Shown here one piece after another: positions 31,801 to 47,100 of a stretch of DNA of 64,000 bases. A program made the position numbers and the translations under genes. The stretch comes from Narthecium ossifragum (lineage: Eukaryota; Streptophyta; Magnoliopsida; Dioscoreales; Nartheciaceae). The notes under the pieces are model-generated. The model made no database searches. It was not told where the DNA came from and saw only the letters and a list, made by a program, of their open reading frames with translations. The number at the start of each line of letters is the position of its first letter. The stretch's first letter is position 1. The DNA lies in assembly GCA_963920575.1 (NCBI GenBank), contig OY986967.1, forward strand, positions 21,965,648 through 22,029,647, read 5' to 3'.

Positions 31801-34026
31801 CCACAGATATATCCTTACAAAGGTAGGATTCACACATAAGCCGCATCCGTCCCAAGCCATACTTATCTGCTGCGGCTAATAATTTTGCAGCCAATGTGTC
31901 TGACATGGAAGACACGGATGAACTTGAAGACATTAACATATCCTCTTCAACAAGCATATCACAGTATATGAAGTGTAACAGTGCCTAGTGATCGACAAGG
32001 AGAAAGCAGTCTTTAAGAAAGGACAGAAAGGGTTTATGTACTTATCGCAGACCAAAGTGAGGAGAATATTCACCTTAAAAACCTTAGGTTCCATATCTGT
32101 GATAGAAACCTCGTTCTTGTCCCCCTCTAATGCATCGAAAAATTCAGATTGAAATACAGGGGATCGAGCACCCAAAACCAGCTTATGAGCATGAAATGTT
32201 TCTCCAGCAACATGGAAAACAATATCCGAGCCATCCTGGTTTTCCAAAAGTGTACCAAATTGCATCCCAATATCAGAGTTAGGTATCTGTATTGAGTGTA
32301 ATCTGGGACAATCTGTAACTGAAATGACAACACCAACAGTGCAAGTGATTTTCAAGCAATCATCCTTGAGATAGTCGGAAGTCTCGAGTGCAGCTCGTCT
32401 AAAAAACCGCTTATAGCCCCTATAGGGAACACATATTAACAGAGTAAACTTATGCACCAGAAAAGAATGGCCGGGCAATGGAGAAAAAAATACACCAGCA
32501 AGCTGCTCATAGAAAATAGTGACAAAACACATAAGAGATGAACATGATAAACACACTCCGTCATACAAACCTGGAAAATTGTTATAGGAAATCACATCTC
32601 GGTACTAACTGAAGCCCATAGTAGAGATGCATTCCTGACTATGGAATTATTTCAGAAGAATAGTCGACTCATCTGTGCTCGTAGGAGGATATCAGGGCGT
32701 GGATGCCCAGGGCGTGATTTTTTTTTTTTAAAATTTTGATAGATACTAAAGCTAAGAGACTTATAGACCTACAAATTTATGACAACATTTTTAGAACTTC
32801 AGACTTCAGATACATTGCTATCATGATAAGAACATTGATAACGTCCCTTTTAGCACAGGATTAAAAAAATTATCAGAAGACAGAGACAATATGTTCCATT
32901 GCAAAAATAGATAATTTTCCGGCAGGGGCAGATTTAATTAATGCTTCAATGTTCATAATGAAAAATCTGACACAATAAGACAAAGAGTTCTGAATCAGAG
33001 GCTTCTGCCTAAAAAGAAACAAGCATTATCCCCTTCAACATCCATAAGCACAAACATTAAATATGCCAAATGAAAAGGGTTAGGAAAATTCTTGTACCAT
33101 CAACAAAAATGACATTGATCTCCGAATAATTGCACAATCAGTTATGGGGGCAAAGTTCCTTTGTTTCTTGAATTGCAAACAATTCCTACCAATCTGATAA
33201 ATCGGTAAATTAGGAATCAAGCTCAAATGGTAAGAAGCTAAGAGTGTTGGGGTCCTGAACATACCTAACAAACAACATATATCTCCCTACCACTTTCAAG
33301 AAAGTGGCATCTGAAACACCTGATATGTTCCACAAATGGCCAAAAAGGTTCACATTTTGAGAACAAGGACTTCCTATAAATAGCCAACAAGTCGAAGGAT
33401 ACCTTACACAAGAAAGTGGCACATCTCTAGTTCAGCAAATGCGAAAGGAACATGCAACTATAGACTATAGAAAGTAATGAACCAGAAACACCATACCTAT
33501 TTTAAAATGAAAGCGAAACATCCAAGAATTTAAGACCAGGATTTTAATATCGACCCAAAACATCCAATCATTTTAGACTAACTCATGGACCAAGAGAAGG
33601 GGCTAATTGGGCTAGTTACCACATGCTGCCACGGTACTTTAAGGTATACGGCCCGCTCTCGAGGGAGCGATCGAAGTGGCTGTGGACCTTGTGCCTGCCC
33701 TTGCCGCTCTGGTCGAGGAGGGTGAGCTCGAACAGCGCGCGCACGTCGGTGCCGTCGCTGGCCAAGGTTATGAACGCCGACACGTACAAGGAGTGGTCCT
33801 CGGGGTTCTTGCCGTCGGGGTAGAAGTAGATGGCCCACTGGTATCCCCCCACGGTGAAGGTGTCGCTGGCGATGTGCTTCCCCACCCCCATGCCCTTAGC
33901 CAGAGAGTAGCCGGAGATGACGAACCGGTGCGAGCCATTCACCGTCTCCGTCACCGATAGCGAGCGACTGGGGGATCCGTTCGTCTCCGGCGACGGCAGC
34001 ATCGCCTCCCGCGGTGGGGATGCCAT
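28845..34026 (-). CDS. BPM: MATH-BTB protein, BPM family (CUL3 ubiquitin-ligase adaptor)
   Basis: A complete four-exon gene: 34026-33620, 32419-32074, 31984-31708 and 29023-28845. All junctions are GT-AG and total length is 1209 bases (402 residues plus stop), the usual BPM size. The MATH domain spans about residues 28-165 ([36 protein letters not shown]) and binds substrates. The BTB domain spans about 190-310 ([30 protein letters not shown]) and binds cullin 3 and dimerises. A short C-terminal BACK-like region follows ([20 protein letters not shown]). Known plant BPMs target transcription factors and PP2C phosphatases for ubiquitination. The start is the first Met of the GC-rich first exon. 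Intron 3 is long (2.7 kb). Confidence 0.96.
29024..31707 (-). other. BPM intron 3 (2.7 kb)
   Basis: AT-rich intron without coding signal. A tRNA-like B-box match (GGTTTCAATCCTC, about 31234-31246) in plus orientation hints at a decayed SINE near 31170-31270, at low confidence. Nothing else is recognised. Confidence 0.5.
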
Positions 34027-35112
34027 CTTGGCTGGCGTTATGCCGGCGAATGGGTTTGTCGGATTTCCACGCTTACGCCGTTACGCGTGTTTGGGAATTA
34101 GGGGTAGGAGTGTAATAACCCATACGTATTAGCTCAAGTTCGGCTAATTTGAGCCGGCGTGGCTCCAAACGAATTGATTTATAATAGAGTCCGACGACTG
34201 CGGATTTAATATTCCGAGTCCAATCAGGTCTCCGCGATCTCGCTCGTTAACATTATGTAACGTGTCATGTGGCACTCTTTAGGAATCCATTAAAAGCAGA
34301 AGATATGTTCGATAGGCATAATGCCTGGCGAGAAATGTGGACAGATAGATAACCTTGAAATATATTCCCATGTAAAGTTAATAGGATGACCATAGAGATA
34401 ATATTTTTCCGAAATTCAGTAATGAGTCAGTTATCTATCTCTAAGAACACTATCCTACAATCCAAAATTTACAGAGATCATCAGAACGAAGTAGTATAGA
34501 TGTCCTTCAGAAGTGTATGCCAGTGAGAAACAGCCGCCCTATGAAGGTTATAAATTTATTATCTTTCCAGTGGTGCTGTGTGGGTTTATAAACAAAACCA
34601 TCAACATTTTCCTTCCCATACATAGGTAGCCTCTGCTGCAGAGGTCCTTCATGCCAATGACTGGAAGACCATATAGAAGCAAACTGATACTAAACGGAGA
34701 AACCAATTCAAACTTCTATTCAAGAGGGCAGGTAAAACACACGAGCGAGCTTTGCTTTTCCTATCTGTCACAACCAAAAAAACTGAGCATCTGCCACTAG
34801 TTATAGAACAGGCAGATATAGAACACAGAAATTAACTTATCATCATCCAGATCGAAGTTGCAAATACAATAAGGTTATGATACTTCTTCTCTCAAAACTC
34901 AAGCTGGACGGTTTCTAGATTTCAATTATCCACATCAACCAATTAAGCGTATACAACTAGGAAAGAATTCATTCATGAAGATGTTACCTGTTGTTCGTAT
35001 ACAAATTACAAAGGTTTATTCACCACATTTTCACATCTTAGAAAGAACAGAAAAAATGCCTGACTCAGGCCAGATGCCAATGTAACTGAAGCTTTTCATT
35101 TATCATCAGGCA
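34027..35112. other. Intergenic region between BPM start and VPS35 end
   Basis: Both genes run on the minus strand, so this 1.1-kb gap must hold the VPS35 3' UTR and terminator (right side) and the BPM promoter and 5' UTR (left side). A GC-rich patch up to about 34130 continues from BPM exon 1. TTATAATA near 34180 could serve as a TATA-like element, but this is not certain. Confidence 0.45.
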
Positions 35113-38100
35113 TCAAACCTTAATGGGTTCATACTTCTCGCCCATAGTTCCACCTTTCTGCTTTTGGAACTGAATGTATCTTAGTGTGCTGGCAAAGAAA
35201 GCATTGGCAACTGGATCTGGCACCGTGTTATCACTTTGCATCTCAGTATTGATCAACTCTATAAGGTCTTGAATTACAGAACTTGTGATATGAGGATTCC
35301 CTTTCTCAAAGAAATATAGGTACCTGGAAAAGCAAAGAAGAAAGCTCCACATCATGATACATTTCACAGTAAGCGAATACAGTTATATAGCAATCAAGAA
35401 TTTACTTGTTCAGTATTTCGACAAACAATGTCACAGGTCCACTGTTGCCTCTCGTAACATTGGCCATTTGTTGAGCAGCATTTGCAATCCTCAAGGCACG
35501 CTTTAAGCAAAGGAGGACCCTGGACACATGAAATTAGGAGAAGCTTTCAAGGTGGCTCTATCTCGATATGTCAAGCTGAGCATCCGATGTTTGGCATAAC
35601 AAGAATATCAAACCATGAAACGTGAAGATGTTTATGACAGAAACTATATGATCATGCAATCGCATCACAGCTGGACTAGTAAAAAGTTTCATGCAAGTAG
35701 ATGGCAAAAGAAAGGAAAGGATTAAGTAGATGCAAGGACGGTACTGGAGAATTACGCCAAGTGCACCGGTGCCTTGCAGAAAAGCAGATTGTTTGATGAA
35801 GCATACCTGGACAAACACCACTACACTACATTCACAAAGTTATCAACTATTGAGCTTACCTTTCCCCATCCTTGATGCCATCTTGATCATCAACCCAGAA
35901 AAGATGTGAGCATGCATAAACAGCTCTACATTGATCAGGCTTCTTTAAAAGTTTTGCAGAATACTGCGAAAAAGACATTTCTTAAAAGTGTGAAAAAAAA
36001 GATGGCAAAACTCAAGCACAACATGAAATGAATATCACAGTTGTTAACATGTAGACTTCAATACACACCCCAGTAGTCTTGTGTGTTAGCGTATCCCTGT
36101 TCTCAACCCCAAATATACTCATCCTCTGAAGAGTTCCTATAACTAAGTGAATTGCAGTAACCTGTGCTTTTGAATCCTGCTCAAAGGAATATCACCATTA
36201 ATAACCATCTAACCAGAATCAAAACAATAATCTGAAAGAATTGCACAAAATTTAAAAGGTGGCAGAAGAGACTCTAGTCAGTTATACTATTGGTCTGTTA
36301 TCTTGTTCGTGATATTGATCCACTCTATCTGAATAGTCAGTTATACTGAACATGAGAACTTTAGTTCATCACTTACCGCAACTTCCTCCTCGTATAACAC
36401 AAACGCTTGAGTGAAAAATTCATAAGCAACAGGTTCCAGATCACAATCATTGGCAGCCTGAAACAGCAAAATCAGATGGTAGTTCAGGTACATGGTCAAA
36501 GGTAAAAAAGAACTGTGAATCTAGGAATAGACATACCTCTGCACATTGCAAGTATAATCTCAAGGCCAGCTCTGGTGAAGGAACAGATGACAAGGCCTCA
36601 ATAGTCTGAAAAAGATTGTCAAAATGGAACAAGAAAAGCATATAAAAGCTAGTCTTCATAACAACAACTATTTGGTCTATATTGCACGAAACACTGTGAA
36701 GTGAAACAAGAAGAAAAAACAACTTGATTATCACAAAAACAGAAATATTCAACTCTAGACATACTAGAACCTCCAATTTGGAAGATCTGATAAGCATAAA
36801 TCATTTGGACTGACAGAATGATACATGAAATCATAATCAGCAGTCTATGAATATCGATTATGAATAATAACCTGATGCAATATCTGAAATATCTTTTTCG
36901 GTGTTGCAGGTTCCTCCTCTCCAACTACATCCCCATCCTGACCATGTAAACGCCTGACCAGCTGCCAACCACAAAAAAGAAACAGCGAGTTACCTATCTA
37001 AAAACTATGGAGAGACACAAGAAGCAAAAAATCCAACTAGGTTGGATTCTACATTGGTTAGGATATGCAATTTAATCAAATCAACAAGTAGTTTAGAAGC
37101 AAACCTTGAGGGTGGAAAACACGAAGGGGGGCACAGTGAATGGAAGACGCTTTGGACCTCCAAAAAGAATATGCTTCCTCACAGTGCTTATAATCTGGAG
37201 AGCAATACAAAACGCAAATTGTCAATCTGGAATGAAGTACTAGCTTTTTAAAAGTAACAAGTCTTTCGAAAAATGTCTAATGAAGGAGTCAAATCTACTA
37301 ACAACTCCTGAATACCATAATAGACTTTAAACTCGCATAATAACAAAAGATATTTTTTAAATAAGACACAAATGTTCAAATTGATGTCAAAGCCAAAAAC
37401 AAGCAAGTTATTAAGCAAATCACGTCAGAAGTAAAGAGTAATAGAAAGGCAAAAAATGGAATAATAAGGCATTTGCAACATGAAGGAGACTTCTAAGATT
37501 TCTTCAACCCATGACCAAAAAGATCGTGAAAACATTAATTACACAAAGAATACAGAAATAAGCACCAAATGTTTAAATACTATAGCCATGGTGGAAAGAG
37601 AAATCCCGTTTACTAGGGACGACAACAGAGCGAACACACATGACATTCAGAAAGAATCTGACAAAATGCACTCTATAATTACACTACCCTGAAATAATGC
37701 ACGATGGTGACTAGTGATATATCGTTATCTGTATTGATAGTCTAAATTTAACTGATAAAGGAGAACCACCATGTCCATATTGCAACCTGAATTAATTTTC
37801 CACATCATTTGATCATAAATATGCAAAATGTGGTCAAAAGTGGTCTGCTCTCAATGCAAAGACTACATTATTGGCGGGAAAGCAATACAGAAACACAGTA
37901 TGATAGGACATATCACTGCTCCAAAAGGCACTTGGCAGACACAAAGCAGTTGTGAGGTTCTCAAGCCAGCCCTCTCAAGGCAGGCACCAAGAGGGCAGCC
38001 TCCTTGCTCCAAGGAGGAAGCCTTCTACATGCTGATATGTATAATTCAGTTATCACTTATCACAATACGCAAAAAGTCCTAAAAGATACTTTGATCTTTC

Positions 38101-41100
38101 TAGAAAACGTAATTAAGCATAAAACATCACTTCCCTCAATCCTCAAACACACAAACACAGCCTACCTGCAATTCAGCATGAGTGCATAAAACAAATAACA
38201 TATGCACATCACACAAATTTCAATGCATTGGATCTCCATAAAATTTGCAAGAAAGCAGGTAAACTACCTTCAACATCTCCTCAGGGTCATCGTTATGCAA
38301 CATGTGAATGAGACGAGCTACAGAATTCTGTTCCTCCTTGAAATCCTCTTCATCTAGCTAAACCACAAAAGGCAGCATAAAATCAATATATCAAACACTA
38401 GTGTATCAAGTTGCAAGAAGCGTTCTACTAAGTACTAACCATCAAATATGGACAAACAAACCAAATACAGAAGTTAAAGCACGAAGGAAGTTGTACCTCA
38501 TCGTCTATTTGCCCGTCTATATCCTTTATGAGCCCTTTCATAAGTTCAAACAACGCTTCAACCTAAACTAAAAGCTGGATGCATTAGATCGAGAGGAAAC
38601 TCCATGAAACAGATAAGAAACAGAGGAAAGACACCTACTTTATCAGCAGTCGAAATGTAGGTATTGTTCTTCATAATACTTTGAATAATAACCACAGCCA
38701 TCACTTTATTTGTTGCATTATCAAGATGATCCATCACCCTGGGATAGTTAGGAAGCTTTAATGCGGTAACAATGTCATTATACTTCTCTAGAGGAGCACT
38801 CAAAAGTGCAACAATTTGTTTTGTCGCTTTGCTATCCTCAAGCTTTGCCTTCCCAGAAAGTTTTCCGACGCATAAGCCCTAATATCAAGAAAAAGCACCA
38901 GGTTTGAGTCTTGTCACAATCTTACACATAAAACTATTTGCTCCAAAACTAGACGACAACAAGAACTTTTCCACCACATCTCAGATGGCGCATAGAGATC
39001 TAGTAGATATTTCATATGCTTTATAGAGCTAATCGAAAGATTTCTGCAAGATAAAATATATCATCTGGTGGAGATATGCATGGCATGTTTACTACGTGAT
39101 GGCCATCACAGTGAAAAAAAAAAGAGGAGATATCGCTAAGAACTTACCAATACTTGGTCGACATAATCAAGCCGATCAGGGTGTACCCGAAGAGTAAAGG
39201 TGAGAAGGGAGACGTACAATGCTATTGCTCCAACAGCAGGCATGTCAACTTGTGCTTCTATGACCTTTTAAGGAAAAATGAATCGCATCAGAACAACTAC
39301 AATAAAGAAAAGAAACAAAGGACAGCATAACAAACAAGGAAGATGCATATATTAGCATCAGTTAATTGTGGCATACACAACAATCTTAAGAGGATAAAAA
39401 TGGCCTATGAATTGACATCAGACAAATGAATTTCACTGAAAAAAGGAAAAATGAAAACCAATAGTGGACAAAGATGAACGAACAATGTCTAGAAATGCAA
39501 AGGTTAGGGTTCTTCTACCAAGGACAATCTATCACAAACCATCTGATCTCTACATGACAAAATATGAATGAAAAACTTGTGATTTTGCTTTTTCCAAGTA
39601 ATGCCTCTAAACATATCCTCTATCATGCATTCTAGGACGTAAAAAATCGAAGTCAGGACATAAGTGACTTGGATTGAAGTATCTCACCATAAGCTACAAC
39701 CAATTCAAAAGGTAGATTCAGAAACTAGCATTTCATCCACAACAGTCCAATTAAGGAAAGGATAGAATATAAAGAGATTATGCATGTCAAATGCTTATTG
39801 CACCAAAATGAAGTTCCACAAAAACTGACAAGGATTACGAACTAGAATTTAGAAGTAATGGATGGTTCACTGGATCCCTAAGAAAGCAAGAACTTGAGTT
39901 ACAAGGCAAATTCAACAAACTAATATATCATGTACGACTCCAAACTTGCCCAAAGATAGAAAAGGAAGTAAAGCTCTTGAGAACTTCCAATGCAAGATGC
40001 AACAACGATAGGCAAAAATAAGACGATGAAAGAATTTCTGAAGAAATAATACCTATCAACAGTCAAACACAGGAATTGCATGCAAATGAAGTATACAATC
40101 ATCAACTCAAAGACAAAGTGATGCATAAGCCACAACCACATGAACAAGACAAATTGATGCATACCCCTACCATGAGGCACCACATAAGTAGAAACATCAT
40201 TGCAAGTTGCAAGAACCTCCTATCTCATGTTCCACTGGGCTCTGACAGCCCACGCTTCCAAGTCCACCTAACTATTTAATGATATAAGCATATACATATG
40301 TACAAATGTGGGTTTGTCTCTTCATTATTACTTTGCTTTATTCGTAATGGAAAATAAACTGGACTAGAAAATATGGGGGTATAGAATCTTTTAGCTATAC
40401 TTGAGCAATAAGTCCTTATGCATTCAAGGCTTTTCTAATTACACTGTGCTCCCCTTGATTCCAAAATACAGCTAAAGTGAAATTTAAGCATAATCAAATT
40501 GGACAGGATTGCATTGCAACAATGACGATCCTTGTGATGATTATAGAGTGGAAAGACAAGTCAACTAGTCGTCTTCCTGAGAATCTAATTAGTGGTTACT
40601 AGATATCACATTGTCTAGTCATTTCCAACTCAGCCAAATCTCTAGAATCCAGGCTAATCTTGTTAACATGATGAGGTTACTTCTAGGCAGTAAATACGAA
40701 CATGGGCCAGCAATAGTGTCAATTGCACGAGCGCACGCAGAAAGGTATACAGATATACACTCTACTCGGAATTCATGTTGACAGTAATCCAAAGGACTTA
40801 ATCTCTAGAACTCAAATGCAGGCTTAACATAACACAATCGATATTTTGGGCTATATAAAAGAATGAAAGAACCTTATGTAAACCTAAATAGACCAAAAAT
40901 GGAAGAACCATATATACAACTGAATACAGCAGAAATAGGAAAAGTTGTTATCGCAACTATTAATATAATATACAAGTATTCTCCGCCTAAAACATCAGCA
41001 TGGTGAAACAGAAGCAAGGATTACCTTTCCAATAGCATTGCTCAGTTTAGCAAAAGCTTCTACTTGCAAGAATTCTGGCAATACCTGCACCATTCATGCA

Positions 41101-44100
41101 TAAGTAGAATATCCAACATTATACAGAGATATGCAACATGTGAAATCTTACTTCTATACTCGAGGAAGCATAATTTGATAATCTCTCCATTAGTTGAGAT
41201 AACACCGTCTTGATGTCCACAGTAGGCTGTAGATAGACATAGAAGAATCTTTAAGAAGCTCCAGAAAAAATCAAACAGCAACTCCTCGCCAAATTAAATG
41301 ATGGGAAAAGCATAATTCTTCAACTTTGTCATCAATCCTATTTAAATCCCACAGAAAGAAAACAAGAAAAGAGCAAAGAAGATTAGGTATCTATCATCCA
41401 TAGCTGTAAAATGATTTTATTAGAACAGATATCAACTTGATAAGCAACTTAGTGAGTTAATGAAGCTTCATAATGTCTCCTTTCAATTCCGGGTTAGAGT
41501 ATGATTGGCTAGAATCTAAAGGTGATGCCCATGGTAATCCCCACATATGAACTCTTGCTCTTGTTGCCATTCTTGCTTCCTGCACCTAAGCACAATAAAC
41601 TAAGGACACAAACCAACTCCCAAACAAAACCCACTAAAAACACAAATGAAATGAATTTGACTAGTAGAGTCCATGAGGCAATCACAACAACATGGACTCC
41701 ACCACACTCCAACTACTCAGGCTTACTTGGCATAGATCGCATCACCAAGAACTTAAAGAGAAAAATTAGGTCATTGGGTGCGAACCTAGAACCTGGCCTG
41801 AGATCATCACAAGAAAACGACTCATAACAAATGAGAGGACTCAAAATATTTTATACCAAAAACTCCGACATGGAAATCTACCAATTTGGTTTTTTCCAAT
41901 CTTCAAGGGTATGTAACCCCTGGGCCCCCTCTCACTAATCCACTTAATATAAAGCCCTCTTAATCTTGGTTGTCGAATTTGTGGTGACTGACCATGTTGA
42001 TTAGTTCATATGTAATCCGCTGACTAAGAAAAGATACATCATCGCAACTTGAAATATTCGTCATTCAGTGTCGAAACATGATTAAAAATTAAGGGGTTTT
42101 TGCAAGTACCTCCTATCTTATAGCTATATTGTGAACACCAATATTCCATTAGAAACAATTACAAGACAAAATATCCATGTTGCATTCTTCCTCTCAAATC
42201 GAATTTAAATTTGACAAAACTAAATTAAAGGACTAATCAAGCGGTAATTGATCATTGTTCCTTGAGTTAGTTAGAATAAATTAATTTGATTTGTTGAATA
42301 TAGTTTAACTACAATACTATATATATACTATCTTCTCAACAAAAAAAAATAAAAAATAAAAAATAAAAAATGTGACTAACAATAGGGGGCCTTTTGCAAT
42401 GAAAAACAAAAAAAAGACCACAAAATTGCAAACTATTAATAAGATAGGGTTTTTTCGCAATATAGCTGTAAGATTGGCGTATTTGCCAACATGAAAATAC
42501 TCATAATCCAACAATTCAAGTAGAAACATCATTGAAAATGAAAATATTTGCTAAAAACCTAAACAATAATTGTTAAAAATTCTCAAGGACAATATCTTTG
42601 AAGAACACTAAACACAAAGTATACTGATAATTAAAATCTCCAATCAAGATTGAGCCGATACTGGTTGACTTGGCCCCTACTTGTTATTAGCTCATTTTGG
42701 GATTCATGCTAAGAACCGAATCCAGCGCATCATCTGCATGTTATCATTTCAAGCGAGGTATAATTGAGCTTAGTTTCGAGCTGATAGTGAGATATTCTGA
42801 GATGCGACTTAAATTAAGAAGCCTAATCAAACAATAGTAATAGAATTTGTTTCTATTATTTTTACTTGACTGGCTGACAAGTTATGAAAAAGCTAAGCAA
42901 ATGTCAAGGGTCCCTTGACGGCCTTATGGAAAGAATTATAGGAAGAAGAATATATATAGGCATTTTTTATCCCATGGGTCATAAATATGTGCAATATATT
43001 TTAACTTCTCTTTAGTTCTAGGTTATACTGACGATAAGATCTCAACTAGATACAATTGAAGCATACACGATGTGTAGACTAAAATGAGAATCTAGGAAAA
43101 AGAAGATTTTAAAACTTAATCAATTTGAATGCAATCAAGTATAGGGCCAATTATGGGCATCACAATGAATTCATCTATGACTTAAAGCAGGCTGTTAATT
43201 CCAGCAATCAGATTGTAAGTACTCATAACATGTAGATCACATACCTGGAGCTGGGGGCATGCACCTAATAAAGTTTCAAGAGTCTGCAGGTGATATTCAT
43301 CCGGAAACACTTGGATTATGCAATCCATTAAGTAATACTGGGCTAACTCATCTTTACAATTGACAACCTAAGAATAGGATTACCATTATCGTGAAGATCA
43401 TGTGCAATAAACTTCGAAGAGTTCTAGAGACGCATAAATTCCAAATAAAGTAGTAACTCCTAACCTGCTCTAATACCCTGGGAAGGACAGTTTCCTTGTA
43501 CATGTCAAGGTCAACACCCTCTATCTGGCTGAGAACATGCAGATTTTTGCCCACCTAGAAAGAACATAAAGGCAGAAAGAACACATAAATGAAGAGAAGA
43601 AATGATACCATCATGCTGGAGAGGTGAAAATTAGGCCCAAGATATAACATTACAAGGTCACGAAGCTCGTTCCTTTCCTTTTCCCGTTTCTCTTTATCCC
43701 GAATAGGTCCCTGCAGACCAGAAAGCCCGATTCCGAGTCTCAACTCAGGATCACCTAACAGTTTCAATGGTTCACAATCACTACAGCATGCATGATCACT
43801 GCCATGATTTCGTTACAGAATCATTTTGCCATGAGGCCCATGACAACATTTTGGTGTCAATTAAATGCATGTACTTCCTGTATTGTGCATGCCAAACATG
43901 CATAGATGCTTTTATCACAAGGAGGGAGTTTTACTAACCTGATGCTGCATTCGAACCCAAAGTTTATTCATTTCTGTAAAATTTTGGAGTACAAATTCCA
44001 CAGCATCAGTGACAGTGTCTGCATCCCTAAAGGAATCGACCAAACATTGAGTTAATGACAAGGTTAATTCTTATTTGTTAACATTTCTACAGTTGTCAAC

Positions 44101-47100
44101 TGAAAAATAACTAGATCCGCTAAAAAACAAAACAATATGGTAAACTTTTTCAGAGCAACAGTGACAGAAAGAAGGGAAAACTGAACTCAAAGATATTCAT
44201 TGCAGATGCTTCATGAATGAAATGACTATTTTGCTTCAGAAGTTATTTCGAAGTGAAAAGTGCAACATTACTTCATATTTCTTTAATCCAGGAAAATGGT
44301 GCAAATCAATGTTGGTAAACTCTCCAACAGATGACATAACGCTGCATCAATTTCACAAAATAAAAATGAGAAGCTTCAGAAGGCTGGTGCTTATACCCTT
44401 TGAACCACGAGATATTAATGCAAAACAGAACAGTTTGTCATACCCAGGTTGAAAATGAGAAGTTTAGCAATGTAGATTTCTTAACATCCAAGAGAAAAGT
44501 ATAAGCAATGCCACACTAGTCATCAACAAAAGATCCCCTGCCAGTTTCTAAATCTTTATTTGAATTCTCTAATGAACTGATCATGATGATATATGCTGAT
44601 ACTTGCAAAAGAAACAAATGCTTGTTAACAGGTTTGAAGGTCATGAACATGTAAATTAGGCCAACTTGGAATCAGATTCTTGTGTTACCAAAATTATATT
44701 GGAACTAGCAACCAATAGTTTTAAATAAGTGCCCTGATAGGCCAATTTCAAATCTAAATCAAAACTAGAGTGCAATTATCACTCAGAAAACAATGAGATC
44801 TTCAAAGCAAATGGAGAATGCACAAAGAAACTATTGCTGATATCTAAACGTGAATTTTTATCGTGTGCATGAATCATGAGATCTCACCCTTCATACTCAG
44901 AACCAATGTCAGGCAACTTATCCCTGCTGATTTGAGAGAGGTAACTTCTTAAAAAAAGCCCACGAACAGGATTTTGAATGCCACGGCACATTTCTACAAG
45001 GTCTTTAAGAACATCTTTGGCAGGAGCCTCTTTGGATTTTATGTACACAGAACCTACCGTGCAAAGAAGATACCTGGAAATAGCATAATATCATCATCAT
45101 TTGATTCAGTATATTAATTTGAAACAAAAGTCCTGCTTGTGAGCTATGATAAGATTAAAGCTGGCATAAGGAAACAATGCATTGCAAAGTGTTCTAAAAG
45201 GGTGGTGCTGTATATACGTAGACATGCATGACAAAAGAAATTAATAGAAACCTATGGAGATATGAAATAGTTAGCAAGAGGGGAAAAAATCTAATAATGA
45301 GAAAACAGTTCTGCGTCGCCTCTACGGCATATTATATGCGCCCACATCCAATGCACAGCAAGGGAGATCCCATATAAATGTGCAGGTGCATATACTGACC
45401 CATATAGAAATACCGAAATCAAACGTTTAAATAACAACAAATTCGGCCTTTAATTGTGTTGTTTAACCAAAGGAATTATAAATATAAAAAAATTTGACTT
45501 GCTAGGTTGTTTCCCAGGATTGGGTCTAATCAAACAGACATGCTCCCATTGCCAGGGACCTGGGACTCTAATAGGCATAAGAATAGAAGGAGCAGGGATG
45601 GCTTGCAGGACAGACTAAAACAATTTGTTTTGAATCAAATAACTCAGTACCATGCATTCATCATCCTCTTTTAAGGAATTAATGATAAGTATCATGATAC
45701 TGCTAAAATTTTGAACAAATTGACAGATCTTGACTGATTCAACAAACCAAGGATTTCAAGCAAAATAGAAAAACTTGGTCACCTTCAAACTGTTTTTACT
45801 CCATCAGAATCAGCTTTGGCAACCTTGATATAAGTAACAAATCCAAAAACACCACAATTTTGACTCAAGAAGGGGCACTTCTCATATTTCGAAAGAGCTT
45901 TCTTGGCAAAGAACTCACATAATTTATCACACATGAAAGAGTTACTTATTCCCACTATTACAGGCCATTGGCACTCTCCATGCTGGTCACTAGCACGGCC
46001 TGTGCCAGTCAGCACAAGCTGTGCCGACACTGAAGTATCATGCCAATATCCTATTGGTACATGCCAGACCAGCACAGAAACCATGCTTATTGCATACGAA
46101 AAACATGCTCTTCCTTCTCTTGTTGTTGAATAAGATAGGGCCAAATTTTACCATCAAGTATTGTTTCCTAACAGTTGCCTCAATGATATAGCAGACAGAA
46201 TAATAGTTCCATCCACTTTTAGAACGCGGACTTGAAAACCAATATGATTGAGTGATTGACTACACAAAGCTCAAGGGGTCAGTGCAAGACTGCTTTAAAA
46301 GCAAGAGACGGTCTTTGTCAGTACCTAGTTATGTTGTTTGGTATTTACAATGCACTCAATACTATCATACTCAGATGACCTCAGAATTTCACTAATCACT
46401 TTTAGTTCTATATTTTGAAAACACCATGATGTAAGACCCATCAGGAACATCTCTTTCATTTTTAAGAAGTTATGAGAGTTATTCCTTAAGAAAGCTCTAC
46501 ATACCTAAAGAAGCGCCCATTCATGAGTCCTTTTTCTTTATCAGTTGAGCCCAGAAGGGCTGGGTGAGACAAACAAACCCCTATTACAAAATCAACCCCA
46601 GAAACTATGGTGGGGCTCCAGGGTCCTTAGTCCAAAAAAAGGAACCCCAACTCCTCCCAAACTTGGGGAGGCGATGAGTCCTAATGTGTACTTTTGGGTT
46701 GTGCTTATTCCTCTCATGGTGTAGAAGCTGATTTACACCAACTATACAGGAGCAGCAAATCCTTCTACTTAGCATGAAATTCGTAGTTTTAACATAGTTG
46801 ACAGTTGACACAATTAGGTGCTTTATTTGAATTCAGCATATCAAGACATTTACAGGAGGTGGTTTCCTTGAACTAGGTCAGGATCGGAAATTTTTAGTGA
46901 ATAAAAAAAAGAGTAGCTGGAGCTCTAATTTTAGCAACTTTTGCAAAACTTTTGGCCTATGGATCACATAATGGAATTGAGAGTTGCTTAATAAAAAAGC
47001 CCATCTCATTGCTTATTTCAGCAAGAAGTTGAGTGAAAGAGAAACATATTTCCCCTGATAAAACTGCAATCTTTTGCATTTTCCCACTTATTATTCATAT